This document shows positions 8,849-18,141 of a stretch of DNA of 64,000 nucleotides, piece by piece. This stretch comes from Burkholderiales bacterium. Lineage in GTDB: Bacteria > Pseudomonadota > Gammaproteobacteria > Burkholderiales > SG8-41. The translations under genes were made by a program, and so were the position numbers. Numbering within the stretch: the stretch's first letter is position 1; the number at the start of each line of letters is the position of its first letter. The notes beneath the pieces were generated by a model that saw nothing but the letters and a program-made list of their open reading frames with translations, had not been told where the DNA came from and did not search any database. Location of the stretch: positions 79,494 through 143,493 of the forward strand of contig JAUXYA010000034.1 of the NCBI GenBank assembly GCA_030684405.1, read 5' to 3'.

Positions 8849-9289
8849 TCAGGGACGCAGGTAGGCGTAACCCTCGCGCTGCTGCAGGCGCGTGATTTCG
8901 GCGACGCCCGAAGGCACAAAGCTCGCTTCCGGGATGAAGCGCGAGCGCGTCAGCTTGCGATTACGCAGCGTGATGTCGCAAACATCGAACTGCACCCCCT
9001 TGCCTTTCAGTTGCTCCACCGAAATGTTGTAGGGATTGCCGTTGGCATCCTTCGCGCCGTCAAACAGGAAATCAACGCCTCCAGCGTGGGTCACGACAAC
9101 GATTTTTGCCTGTGGGTTGACCTCGAGATGGTTGCCGATGTTGCGCAGGGCATTGGCCGCCTGGACGTTTGAATCATTGACGTGATAAACCACCTTGTCC
9201 TGGGCAACATTGGATTTGCCACCGCTTGAAGCACAGCCAGCAGCCAACACGGTCGCTGCGAGCATGACTGCCGCTAGTGATATTTTCAT
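8849..9289 (-). CDS. DsrE/DsrF-like periplasmic lipoprotein
   Basis: A 146-residue precursor with lipobox LAAGC (C19). The mature part resembles the DsrE-like fold of small alpha/beta proteins: KVVYHVNDSN, NALRNIGNHLEVNPQAKIVVVTHAGGVDFL, and GVQFDVCDITLRNR with the conserved-position cysteine. Relatives are poorly characterised and loosely linked to sulfur relay. I chose the ATG at 9289 because a strong GGAGGAG lies 5 bases upstream; a TTG at 9301 would put that ribosome site inside the gene. It is convergent with the SulP gene and divergent from the acylphosphatase gene. Confidence 0.75.
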   Translation of the reverse strand: MKISLAAVMLAATVLAAGCASSGGKSNVAQDKVVYHVNDSNVQAANALRNIGNHLEVNPQAKIVVVTHAGGVDFLFDGAKDANGNPYNISVEQLKGKGVQFDVCDITLRNRKLTRSRFIPEASFVPSGVAEITRLQQREGYAYLRP

Positions 9290-9407
9290 AAACTCCTCCA
9301 ATCACGAAATCAACAAAAATTATGGTTTTATCGGTTACGAAACAGCGGCATCAGACTACTCCGTGGCCTGCAGCATCGCAACAGCGGCGCAAGCAGGCCA
9401 ACCGGTC

Positions 9408-9689
9408 ATGACTGACATCCTGACCCGCCAACTAAGAATTCGCGGCCACTTGCAGGGCGTCGGTTACCGCAACTACATGGCTTACAAGGCCGGCGTGCTC
9501 GGTATCCGGGGTTGGGTCCGCAACCGCAGCGACGGCAGCGTCGAAGCCGTGGTGCAGGGCACGGCCGAAGCCATCGCGGAAATCATCGCCAGTGCCAAGC
9601 GCGGACCACGGGCCGCCCGGGTCGATGCCGTCGAAGTCGACGAAGGCGTTGGCGAGTTCAGCAGCTTTTCCCAGCGCAAAAGTGAATAA
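9408..9689 (+). CDS. acyP: Acylphosphatase
   Basis: A 93-residue small cytosolic hydrolase of acyl phosphates. The family signature is present: GHLQGVGYR with catalytic R21, and GWVRNRSDGSVEAVVQG with catalytic N39. Length is typical (about 90-100). The start at 9408 gives a protein beginning just before the first beta strand; the frame is open further upstream, but that would overlap the divergent lipoprotein gene. Confidence 0.93.
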   Translation: MTDILTRQLRIRGHLQGVGYRNYMAYKAGVLGIRGWVRNRSDGSVEAVVQGTAEAIAEIIASAKRGPRAARVDAVEVDEGVGEFSSFSQRKSE

Positions 9690-9717
9690 TCATTAATAAA
9701 CAAGGTCTTGCAGAAGT

Positions 9718-10431
9718 TCAGCCGCCACCCGCCGCGCGCGTGCTGCGCTGGATTGCCGCAGCCCGCGCAAGCATTTTCTCCGCCTCTGCGCGGCGACCCA
9801 GTGCCTGCAGCACCCGCGCCAGATTGTTGAGGGTATGCGCGACGCTGGGACTGTTCGGCCCCAGCGTCTTTTCCTTCATCGCCAGCGAGCGGCGCAGCAG
9901 CGGTTCGGCCTCGGCATGGCGTCCCTGCGCCTGGATGGCCGCCCCGAGATTGTTCAGGCTGGCCGCCGTTTTCGGGTCCTCACCATAGGCCTTCTCGAAC
10001 ACCGCAAGCACGCGGCGGTGCAACTTCTCCGCCTCGGCAAACTTTTTCTGCGCCTGCGCCACGTCGGCGAGGTTGTTGAGCAGGATCGCAGTCTGCGGAT
10101 CACGCGGCCCCAGCACCTTTTCGCGCATGGCCAGCGCGCGGCGGAACTCCCGCTCTGCTTCCGGATAACGCTCGGCGAAACGCAGTATCAGCCCCAGCGT
10201 CGCGATGCTCTGGTCCACCGAACGGTGGGTCGGTCCGAAACTGCGCCCGGCCTCCGCGATCGCTTCACGCGCGAAGAGTTCGGCTTGCTCCAGACTGCCC
10301 CGCTGCAGATGCAGGTTGGCCTGATCGACGAGCATTTTCCACTCGACCTCACCGGCCCGGGCAGGAGCGGCGAGAAGCGCCAGTACCAGGACCGCTGCAA
10401 GCGCCACGGAGCCGCTATGCCGAATTGCCAT
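9718..10431 (-). CDS. Periplasmic tetratricopeptide-repeat protein (kinesin-light-chain type)
   Basis: A 237-residue protein with a cleavable signal peptide ending near ARAGE. About four 42-residue TPR units follow, each with the kinesin-light-chain pattern (LNNLADVAQAQKKFAEAEKL, LNNLGAAIQAQGRHAEAEPL, LNNLARVLQALGRRAEAEKM). These are protein-binding scaffolds without catalytic residues. The gene overlaps the 3' end of dnaE by 17 bases and is probably translated from the same message. No function can be assigned. Confidence 0.8.
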   Translation of the reverse strand: MAIRHSGSVALAAVLVLALLAAPARAGEVEWKMLVDQANLHLQRGSLEQAELFAREAIAEAGRSFGPTHRSVDQSIATLGLILRFAERYPEAEREFRRALAMREKVLGPRDPQTAILLNNLADVAQAQKKFAEAEKLHRRVLAVFEKAYGEDPKTAASLNNLGAAIQAQGRHAEAEPLLRRSLAMKEKTLGPNSPSVAHTLNNLARVLQALGRRAEAEKMLARAAAIQRSTRAAGGG

Positions 10432-13400
10432 AATCGATGTTGACGTTCTCGGGTTTCAACCATTCGCCCAGCACATGCAGCAGATCGTCGCTGATGTTGA
10501 CCTGCCAGGCAGGCCCCAGCTTCACCTCGCAGCGCGCACCGTCGCTCATGTAATCGATGGCCACCGGGCAGCTGCCCTTGCGGTGTGGCCCAAGCAGTTC
10601 CTTCAGCTTGCTGCCCGAAGACTGGCCGTTGCAGGTCAGGCGAATGCCACGGGCGTAGCGGTTGCGCGCCTCATTAAGGTCGAGGATGTTCAGCGCCTCC
10701 AGCCGCAGCGTGTTGTCTTCACCGCCATTACCGTTATCGCCGTCGGCGTCGGCGCTGCGGTAACGCTGGCGCCCGCGCACCTCGATCAACAGCAGCTCGT
10801 CCTCGCGCAGCTTGTGGCGGAAGCGGTCGAAGGCTTCGCGGTAGACCACGACCTCGTGCTTGCCGCTGTCGTCAGCGAGCGTGACGATCCCCATGCGCCC
10901 GCTGGCGGTGTTCTGCACCCGCACCGACAACACCACTCCGGCGATGGTGACGTTGCGCCCGGCGAGGTCGCCGGCGGTCTGCAGGTCACCCAGTTTCTTG
11001 GCGACCATGCGCCGCACTTCGTCGCGGTAGACGTTGAACAGATGGTCGCTGCGGTAATAGCCGAGCGCGAGCTTCTCGTTCTGCAGCAGCTCCTTTTTGC
11101 TCCAGCGCGGCACGTTGGCCGGCGCCACCATCCGCGGCGCGTCCACCGCGTCGCCGAAGAGACTGACCTGGGAAGCCGCGCGGTTCGCCTGCTCGGCGGA
11201 CTCCAGCGCCAGTCCGACGCAGGCCATCAGCTCGGCGCGATTGTCGTTGACGCTGTCAAAGGCGCCCGCGCGCACCAGCGACTCCACCACCCTGCGGTTC
11301 ACCAGACGCTTGTCGACACGATGGCAGAAGTCGAAGAGGTCGGTATAGGGGCCCCCGGCGGTGCGCACCTCGACGATGTGGTTGATCGCCCCCTCGCCGG
11401 TGCCCTTGACGCCGCCGAGCCCGTAACGGATGCGTTTTTCGTCGACCGGCTCGAAACGGTAGACGCCGGAATTGACGTCTGGCGCCAGCACCTCGAGCCG
11501 GTTTTCCCGGGCATCGTCGACCAGCTGCTGCACCTTGTCGGTGTCGTTCATCACCGCCGACATGTTGGCCGCCATGAACGGCGCCGGATGGTGCGCCTTC
11601 ATGTAGGCCGTCTGGTAGGCCACCAGCGCGTAGGCCGCGGCATGCGACTTGTTGAAACCGTAACCGGCAAATTTCTCCATCAGGTCAAACAGCTCGTCGG
11701 CCTTGCGCTGGTCGAGTCCGTTCTTCGCCGCGCCCTCGCGGAACAGGCCGCGGTGCTCGGCCATCTCCTCCGGTTTTTTCTTGCCCATCGCACGGCGCAG
11801 CAAGTCGGCGCCGCCGAGGCTGTAGCCACCGATGATCTGCGCCATCTGCATCACCTGCTCCTGGTAGACCATGATGGCGTAGGTCTCGGAGAGGATGGAC
11901 TCCACCCGCGGGTCGGGGTAACTGAAGCGCTTGCCGTGTTTGCGCGCGCAGAATTCCGGAATCAGCTCCATCGGACCCGGCCGATACAGCGCCACCAGCG
12001 CAATGATGTCCCCGAAACGGTCCGGCTTCGCGTTTTTCAGCATGTCGCGCATGCCGCGCGATTCAAACTGGAACACGGCGGAGGTATTGGCCTTTGCGAA
12101 AATGTCGTAGGCCGCGCTGTCGTCGAGCGGCAGTTTTTCGAGCTGGATGTCTGAGGATGGATCGAGGCGCTTGATGTACTTCAGCGTCCAGTCAAGGATG
12201 GTCAGCGTAGTCAGCCCGAGGAAGTCGAACTTGACCAGGCCGATCGACTCGACATCGTCCTTGTCGAACTGGCTGACCGCCGAACTGGCGCCGTCGGCGA
12301 CATAGAGCGGGCAGAAATCAGTAAGCTTTCCCGGTGCGATCAGCACGCCGCCGGCATGCATGCCGACATTCCGCGTCAGGCCTTCCAGGGTGCCGGCCAA
12401 CTCCAGCAGTTCGGCAACCTCCTCTTCCTTTTTTTCGCGCTCGGCGAGCTGTGGCTCCATCTTGCGCGCCTCTTCCAGCGTGATGTGTTTGCCGGGCTGG
12501 AAAGGAATCAGCTTCGCCAACTGGTCGCAGAAGTTGTAGCCGAGGTCGAGCACACGACCGACGTCGCGCACCACCGCCTTCGCCGCCATCGTGCCAAAGG
12601 TCGCGATTTGTGACACCGAATCGGCGCCGTAACGCATCTTCACGTAATCGATGACGCGGTCGCGGCCGTCCTGGCAGAAGTCGATATCGAAGTCAGGCAT
12701 CGATACCCGCTCCGGATTCAGGAAGCGCTCGAACAGCAGGTTGTAGCGCAACGGATCGAGGTCGGTGATACCAAGGCTGTAGGCCACCAGCGAGCCGGCG
12801 CCTGAGCCACGCCCGGGGCCGACCGGAACGCCGTTGTTTTTTGCCCAGTTGATGAAGTCGGCAACAATCAGGAAGTAGCCGGGAAAACCCATCTGCACAA
12901 TGGTTTTTATCTCGAATTCGAGGCGGTCCCGGTAGGTGGGCTCCTGCAACTTGCGCTCCACCTCGTCCGCATACAGCACGGCCATCCGCGCCGTCAGCCC
13001 CTCTCCCGCGCGCTGGCGCAGGTAATCCTCGAGGCTGGAGCCATCCGGAGTCGGAAAATGCGGCAGCCGGCTTTTGCCCAGCGTCAGCCCCAGCGTACAG
13101 CGTTTCGCGATTTCGACGCTGTTCTCCAGCACCTCGGGCACGTCCGCGAACAACTGCGCCATCTCGGCCTGGGTCTTGAAATACTGCTCGGTGCTGAAAC
13201 GCCGTGGCCGGCGCTGGTCGGACAGGATGTAACCCTCGGAGATGCACACCCGCGCCTCGTGCGCGCGGTAATCCTCGGATTTGAGGAATTGCACCGGATG
13301 CGTGGCCACCGCAGGCAGGCCCAGTTCCGCGGCCAGTTGCAGGGCGCGGGTGACATGGACTTCCACCGGCACCGTAGCCGCGCCGCCGGTCATCGCCTGC

Positions 13401-13924
13401 GGCCCCAGCCGCTGCACCTCGAGGTAATAACGGTCCGGAAACAGTGTTGCCCATTCCTGCGCGAGTCGCTTCGCCTCGTCGTGACGCTCTGCGACCAACG
13501 CCTGGCCTACATCGCCGTGATGAGCACCCGACAGCGCGATCAGCCCGTCGGTGCCGGTTTCAGTCAACCAGGATTTCATCACCTCGGCGCGGCCACGGTA
13601 CTGATTGCTGCGGTAGGCGCGGGACAGCAGTTCACACAGCCGCAGATAGCCGTCGTAGCTCTGCGCCAGCAGCAACACGCGGTACGGATTGTCGCGGTCT
13701 GCCTCCTGGGTCAGCCACAGGTCACAGCCGATGACCGGCTTGATGCCCTGACTGCGCGCCTCCGTATAGAACTTGACCAGGCCAAACACATTCGACAGAT
13801 CGGTCAGCGCCAACGCCGGCATGCCGTCGGCCTTGGCCGCGGCCACCGCCTCATCGACGCGCACGATGCCATCGACGATTGAATATTCGCTGTGCAATCG
13901 CAGATGGATGAACGCCGGATTCAT
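10415..13924 (-). CDS. dnaE: DNA polymerase III alpha subunit
   Basis: A 1169-residue replicative polymerase catalytic subunit, normal length for DnaE1. Parts seen in order: N-terminal PHP domain (HLRLHSEYSIVDG), palm domain with catalytic acidic motif PDFDIDFCQDGR, FGTMAAKAVVRDVGR, finger region (FNKSHAAAYALVAYQTAY), helix-hairpin-helix region (RYGLGGVKGTGEGAI) and C-terminal OB fold (ITIAGVV-like, then GRMGIVTLADDSGK). No frameshift or missing residue was noticed. The start follows a stretch without a clear ribosome site. Confidence 0.97.
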   Translation of the reverse strand: MNPAFIHLRLHSEYSIVDGIVRVDEAVAAAKADGMPALALTDLSNVFGLVKFYTEARSQGIKPVIGCDLWLTQEADRDNPYRVLLLAQSYDGYLRLCELLSRAYRSNQYRGRAEVMKSWLTETGTDGLIALSGAHHGDVGQALVAERHDEAKRLAQEWATLFPDRYYLEVQRLGPQAMTGGAATVPVEVHVTRALQLAAELGLPAVATHPVQFLKSEDYRAHEARVCISEGYILSDQRRPRRFSTEQYFKTQAEMAQLFADVPEVLENSVEIAKRCTLGLTLGKSRLPHFPTPDGSSLEDYLRQRAGEGLTARMAVLYADEVERKLQEPTYRDRLEFEIKTIVQMGFPGYFLIVADFINWAKNNGVPVGPGRGSGAGSLVAYSLGITDLDPLRYNLLFERFLNPERVSMPDFDIDFCQDGRDRVIDYVKMRYGADSVSQIATFGTMAAKAVVRDVGRVLDLGYNFCDQLAKLIPFQPGKHITLEEARKMEPQLAEREKKEEEVAELLELAGTLEGLTRNVGMHAGGVLIAPGKLTDFCPLYVADGASSAVSQFDKDDVESIGLVKFDFLGLTTLTILDWTLKYIKRLDPSSDIQLEKLPLDDSAAYDIFAKANTSAVFQFESRGMRDMLKNAKPDRFGDIIALVALYRPGPMELIPEFCARKHGKRFSYPDPRVESILSETYAIMVYQEQVMQMAQIIGGYSLGGADLLRRAMGKKKPEEMAEHRGLFREGAAKNGLDQRKADELFDLMEKFAGYGFNKSHAAAYALVAYQTAYMKAHHPAPFMAANMSAVMNDTDKVQQLVDDARENRLEVLAPDVNSGVYRFEPVDEKRIRYGLGGVKGTGEGAINHIVEVRTAGGPYTDLFDFCHRVDKRLVNRRVVESLVRAGAFDSVNDNRAELMACVGLALESAEQANRAASQVSLFGDAVDAPRMVAPANVPRWSKKELLQNEKLALGYYRSDHLFNVYRDEVRRMVAKKLGDLQTAGDLAGRNVTIAGVVLSVRVQNTASGRMGIVTLADDSGKHEVVVYREAFDRFRHKLREDELLLIEVRGRQRYRSADADGDNGNGGEDNTLRLEALNILDLNEARNRYARGIRLTCNGQSSGSKLKELLGPHRKGSCPVAIDYMSDGARCEVKLGPAWQVNISDDLLHVLGEWLKPENVNIDYGNSA

Positions 13925-14122
13925 GCGCGTATTCTAAAACATGGCGCGCATGCAAATTCCACTCCGCACGCACAGCGCAGATATCCCCGAATAATCCACG
14001 ACATATGAAGCCTTGCTGCCTGCGCGGTACGCAGCCATTGGAATCCGCATGGCCGCATCCCGTGCTTTGACGCATAATGCGGCCGCCTCCGCGCCACACC
14101 ATCGTAAATCAAAACTGCCCGC

Positions 14123-15010
14123 ATGCCGTCCACAGCATCGCTGCCCCGCTCCGGCATCCTCGCGCTGGTCGCCCTCTGCGCAGTCTGGGGCTATACCTGG
14201 GTCATCCTGAAGGAAGGCCTGCGGTATGCCGACCCTTGGGATTATGCAACGCTGCGCACTGTGCCCGGCGCACTGTTGCTGTTCGCAATCGCCGCCTGGC
14301 GCGGCGAAAACCTCGCGCTGCGCTCACCCCGGCATGTGTTCATTCTGGGACTGTGGCAAACCACCGCCTTCAACGGCCTGGTGTCCTGGGCGCTGGTTTC
14401 AGGCGCTGCGGGCAAGACCGCAGTTCTGGTCTACACCATGCCGTTCTGGACCCTGCTCTTCGCCTGGCCTGTGCTCGGCGAGCGCATCCGCGGCCTGCAG
14501 TGGCTGGCTGTTGGCCTGTCGGCCGCGGGCCTGCTGCTGGTGCTCGAACCGTGGTCACTGCAGGGCAGCTTTACCGCGAATGTGCTGGCGGTGCTCACCG
14601 GCGTGAGCTGGGCGGTCGCCGCGGTGCTGACGCGACGCTGGCGCAGCCACCTCGCCGTCGGCACCTTTGCCCTGACCGCCTGGCAAATGCTGCTCGGCGG
14701 GCTGGTGCTCGCGGTGCTCGGCTTTTTCCTGTCGGCGCGGCCGGTGCAGTGGACGCCGTATTTCGGATTCCTGCTGGCCTACGCCACGATTTTCGGCACC
14801 GTGCTCGGCTGGGCACTATGGTTTTACGTGCTCAAGCTGCTGCCCGCCGGAGTCGCCGGTCTCGCGGTGATGGCAGTGCCGGCGATTGGCGTGTTGTCCT
14901 CGCGCATCCAGCTCGGCGAACAGCCCGGCCCGGTGGAGTCCGCCGGCATGCTGCTGATCGTCGCCAGTCTCGCCGTGCTGTCGTGGTCAGCACTGCGCCG
15001 CCGCAACTGA
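14123..15010 (+). CDS. EamA/DMT-family transporter
   Basis: A 295-residue integral membrane protein with ten predicted helices in two EamA repeats (ALVALCAVWGYTWVILKEGL at the start; LPAGVAGLAVMAVPAIGVL in the second half). The family exports amino acids, nucleotides or other metabolites by facilitated or proton-coupled transport. Substrate unknown. It ends 9 bases before the convergent DadA-like gene. The 198-bp gap upstream shows no clear regulatory element. Confidence 0.87.
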   Translation: MPSTASLPRSGILALVALCAVWGYTWVILKEGLRYADPWDYATLRTVPGALLLFAIAAWRGENLALRSPRHVFILGLWQTTAFNGLVSWALVSGAAGKTAVLVYTMPFWTLLFAWPVLGERIRGLQWLAVGLSAAGLLLVLEPWSLQGSFTANVLAVLTGVSWAVAAVLTRRWRSHLAVGTFALTAWQMLLGGLVLAVLGFFLSARPVQWTPYFGFLLAYATIFGTVLGWALWFYVLKLLPAGVAGLAVMAVPAIGVLSSRIQLGEQPGPVESAGMLLIVASLAVLSWSALRRRN

Positions 15011-15019
15011 GCGCGGCCT

Positions 15020-16288
15020 TCAGCCCCGGAAACGCTCTGGCGCGTAGGGCGCAGGATCGACGAACGGGGTTTCGCCCGTGATCATTTCCGCCAGCAGCCG
15101 ACCGGTGACCGGCCCCAGCGTGAAGCCGTGATGGGCATGGCCGAAGGCAAACCACAGCTTCGCATGCCGCGGCGCGCGGCCGATGATCGGCAGCATGTCC
15201 GGGGTGCAGGGCCGCGCGCCCATCCACGGCTCGGCATCCAGCCGTTCGCCCAGCGGAAACAGGTCGCGTGCGACGGGCTCGGCGCGCCACAGTTGCACCG
15301 GCGTCTTGATCGCGTCCCGCAGCGCGAACTCGGCGCCGGTCGTGAGGCGGATGCCGCGGCTCATCGGCGCAAGAAAATAACCGCGCTCGGTGTCGAGCAG
15401 CGGATGGTTCAGCCGCGCGACGCCCGCAGCCCGATAGTGCATGTGGTAACCGCGCTTCACTGCGAGCGGCAGATCGTAGCCCAGCGCGCGCGTCATCACA
15501 TCGGACCAGGGCCCCAGCGCAATCACCGCCTGGTCGACTGCAAGCACGCCTTCGACGGTCTGCAGGCGCCAGCCCGCGCCTTCGGCCTCGAGACTCGCCG
15601 CATTGCCCTGGACGAAACGACCGCCGAGCGCCTCGAAACGCCGCAGGTAGGCAAGCGCCAGCGCCTGCGGATCATCCACGCTTGCCGGATCCGTCCAGTG
15701 CAGCGCGCCGGCGAGCACCGGCGCGATATGCGGCTCGGCCTCATGCAGCGCGCGGGCGTCGAGCATCCTGTAGTTGACCCCGAACTCAAGATGCCAGCGC
15801 TCGGCCTCTGCATAACGCCGGTCGCGCTCGCGCGCAGTGCGAAAAACCTTGATCCAGCCCCGGCTCCGCAGCAGGTCTGCGGCGGCGGATTCCGCAGCGA
15901 GCGCCGCATGTTCGGCAAGGCAATGCTCAATCAGCTTCGCATAGCGTCGTGCGACCTCGGCATGCCGCGCCGGCCTGGAATGTTTCCAGTACTGCCACAG
16001 GAAGGGCGCAAGCGCAGGCAGTGCCGAGGGATGGTAGTGGGCGTCAATCGTGCGGTTGAGCCCGTAACGCAGCAGTGCACCGAAGTCGTGAGGGAAACCG
16101 TAGGGATAAACGCCTTCACGCTGTATCAGTCCGGCATTGCCAAAGGAAGTTTCCTCGGCGGCGCCGCGGCGGTCGATGAGTACTGCCGCGCGCCCTTTTT
16201 TCTGCAGATGCAGGGCCACGCAGATGCCGATCATGCCGGCACCGAGCACCGCCACGTCGGCGCGTATTGCAGCTTTTTTGCCGTTCAT
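15020..16288 (-). CDS. FAD-dependent amino-acid oxidoreductase (DadA-like)
   Basis: A 422-residue DAO-family flavoprotein. The N-terminal dinucleotide fold is VAVLGAGMIGICVALHLQKKG followed by an acidic strand end (LIDRRG). ETSFGNAGLI matches D-amino-acid dehydrogenase relatives, and the C-terminal family piece is ARPCTPDMLPIIGRAP. Such enzymes oxidise D-amino acids or related secondary amines and pass electrons to the membrane. The nearby Asp/Glu racemase and acidic amino-acid importer suggest amino-acid catabolism. The substrate is not fixed. Confidence 0.85.
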   Translation of the reverse strand: MNGKKAAIRADVAVLGAGMIGICVALHLQKKGRAAVLIDRRGAAEETSFGNAGLIQREGVYPYGFPHDFGALLRYGLNRTIDAHYHPSALPALAPFLWQYWKHSRPARHAEVARRYAKLIEHCLAEHAALAAESAAADLLRSRGWIKVFRTARERDRRYAEAERWHLEFGVNYRMLDARALHEAEPHIAPVLAGALHWTDPASVDDPQALALAYLRRFEALGGRFVQGNAASLEAEGAGWRLQTVEGVLAVDQAVIALGPWSDVMTRALGYDLPLAVKRGYHMHYRAAGVARLNHPLLDTERGYFLAPMSRGIRLTTGAEFALRDAIKTPVQLWRAEPVARDLFPLGERLDAEPWMGARPCTPDMLPIIGRAPRHAKLWFAFGHAHHGFTLGPVTGRLLAEMITGETPFVDPAPYAPERFRG

Positions 16289-16344
16289 TGCAGCCGATTA
16301 TACTTGCGGGCTGCAAACCCGAAGACAGAGCCGCTCTCCCCGAG

Positions 16345-17265
16345 ATGACAATCAATCAAGCGCCTAGCGCAACACCTGGTCAGCCGGCTTTCATGGCAAC
16401 CCATCCCAGTCGCTCCGAGTTTCACCCGATCAACGGCACGCGTTGCCACGTGCGCCTCTGGGGTGATGCCGCTGCACCGCCCCTGTTCCTGCTCCACGGC
16501 TGGATGGATGTCTCGCTGTCCTTCCAGTGGGTTGTCGATGCATTGAAGCGCGACTGGCGAATCATCGCGCCCGACTGGCGCGGCTTCGGCCAGTCCGGCT
16601 GGTCGGCCGGCGGCTACTGGTTTCCCGACTACTACGCCGACCTAGAGGCACTATTGGCAATCTACTCGCCGGACCGGCCGGCACTGGTTGCCGGCCACAG
16701 CATGGGCGGCGTGATCGCCTGCACCTATGCCGGCCTGCGGCCGGAGCGCATCGCGCGACTGGTCTCACTCGAGGGCTTCGGCCTCGCCCGCACCAGTTCC
16801 GCAGAGGCTCCGGCACGTTACCGGCGCTGGCTCGACGAACTTGCTTCCGAGCCGCGCTTCCGCATCTACGGTTCCTTCGATGCGCTGGCGGCGCGACTGC
16901 AGCGCGACAACCCGCGCCTTACCGCGGACAAGGCGCAGTTCATCGCCCGCGCTTGGGCGCGCGAAACCGCGCCCGAGCAGGTCGAGATGCTGAGTGACCC
17001 GCGGCACAAGCGCGCCAATCCAGTGCTGTTCCGCATCGAGGAATCACTCGCCTGCTGGAAAGCAGTCACGGCGCCGGTGCTGTGGGTGTTCGGCCGCAAC
17101 TCGGAGGGCACCGGTTACCTGAAGGACACGCCGGAGCAGCTCGCCGAACGCAAGGGGGCATTCCGCGACTACCAAGAGGCCTGGATCGACGACGCGGGAC
17201 ACATGATGCACCACGACCAGCCGGCGGCCACAGCCCGCCTGATCGAGGATTTCCTCGCGCCATGA
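16345..17265 (+). CDS. Alpha/beta hydrolase
   Basis: A 306-residue serine hydrolase from the chosen ATG. The oxyanion-hole segment is LLHGWMD, the nucleophile elbow GHSMGG, the acid is in the strand ending VFGRNSEG, and the catalytic His is in DDAGHMMHHDQP. ATG codons at 16345 and 16393 are both possible and neither has a strong ribosome site; an earlier in-frame start at 16267 would overlap the divergent oxidoreductase gene. Its stop overlaps the next start as ATGA, so it is translationally coupled to the racemase gene. The substrate is unknown. Confidence 0.85.
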   Translation: MTINQAPSATPGQPAFMATHPSRSEFHPINGTRCHVRLWGDAAAPPLFLLHGWMDVSLSFQWVVDALKRDWRIIAPDWRGFGQSGWSAGGYWFPDYYADLEALLAIYSPDRPALVAGHSMGGVIACTYAGLRPERIARLVSLEGFGLARTSSAEAPARYRRWLDELASEPRFRIYGSFDALAARLQRDNPRLTADKAQFIARAWARETAPEQVEMLSDPRHKRANPVLFRIEESLACWKAVTAPVLWVFGRNSEGTGYLKDTPEQLAERKGAFRDYQEAWIDDAGHMMHHDQPAATARLIEDFLAP

Positions 17266-18005
17266 CCGAAATCCGCAAGCTGCCGCTGCTCGGCGTCCTC
17301 GGCGGCATGGGGCCGCTTGCCGCGGCCGATTTCCTCGCCAAGCTCGCCGAGGAAACACCGGCTACCCGCGACCAGGAGCACATACCCTATGTCGCCTGGG
17401 GTGTGCCGCAGATCCCGGAGCGGCCTGCCGCCATACTCGGCAGGGGCGAATCGCCGCTGCCGCAGATGCTGCGCGGCATCGCCGCGCTGAAGCAGGCTGG
17501 CGCACAGGCGATCGCCATCGCCTGCAATACCGCGCACTACTGGCACGAGGAGCTGCAGCGCGAGGGAGGTTTGCCGATACTGCACATCGCCGACGCGGTC
17601 TGCGACCTGCTGACCGAACGCGGCATCACTGCCGGCAGCGTCGGGCTGATCGCTACCGAGGGCACACTGCGAGCGGGTTTTTTCCAGCAGCGATTTGCGG
17701 CCCGTGGTTTGGGCTGCATCGTCAGCAGCCCCGAGGACCAGCAGCGACTGGTCCTGCCGGCGATCGCCGCGGTCAAGAGCAATGACCTGGCACTGGCGCA
17801 CACCCTTGCGGTGCACGCGGTGCTGCGCCTGCACGATGCTGGTGCACACACCGTGGTGCTGGCCTGCACCGAAACCCCGCTGGCGATTGACCACGCCCCC
17901 AGCGCTGCGACGCCGCTGTGCATCGACGCCACCCGCGCGCTCGCTCGCGCATGCGTCATCTGGCACCGGCGCGCTGCAGCGGCCTCAGATCAGCGCGCAT
18001 CCTGA
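17262..18005 (+). CDS. Aspartate/glutamate racemase family protein
   Basis: A 247-residue PLP-independent racemase-fold protein. The two catalytic cysteines are in ACNTAH and ACTETP, and the N-terminus is LLGVLGGMGPLAAADFLAKL, typical of aspartate racemases. It would interconvert L- and D-Asp or Glu. ATGA overlap with the hydrolase gene indicates co-translation. A D-amino-acid oxidoreductase gene lies upstream and an acidic amino-acid ABC importer downstream, which fits uptake and turnover of D/L-acidic amino acids. Confidence 0.9.
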   Translation: MTEIRKLPLLGVLGGMGPLAAADFLAKLAEETPATRDQEHIPYVAWGVPQIPERPAAILGRGESPLPQMLRGIAALKQAGAQAIAIACNTAHYWHEELQREGGLPILHIADAVCDLLTERGITAGSVGLIATEGTLRAGFFQQRFAARGLGCIVSSPEDQQRLVLPAIAAVKSNDLALAHTLAVHAVLRLHDAGAHTVVLACTETPLAIDHAPSAATPLCIDATRALARACVIWHRRAAAASDQRAS

Positions 18006-18141
18006 GAGCCCCCGACAGAATGAAATGCGCGGCGTTTGACTGGACAAAGCTGCGCGCATCGCCTAGATTGTTCGAAGCAAGACAATCCTGCCGCCGTTCG
18101 TGCGGCACCGTATTCCGTTCTGACCATCAAGGAGGCTTGAC

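Noticed and set aside
10475..12154. 559-codon open frame on the plus strand inside dnaE
   Set aside because: It is the complement of a GC-rich conserved gene; composition (Val/His/Arg-rich) and lack of family features mark it as a shadow.
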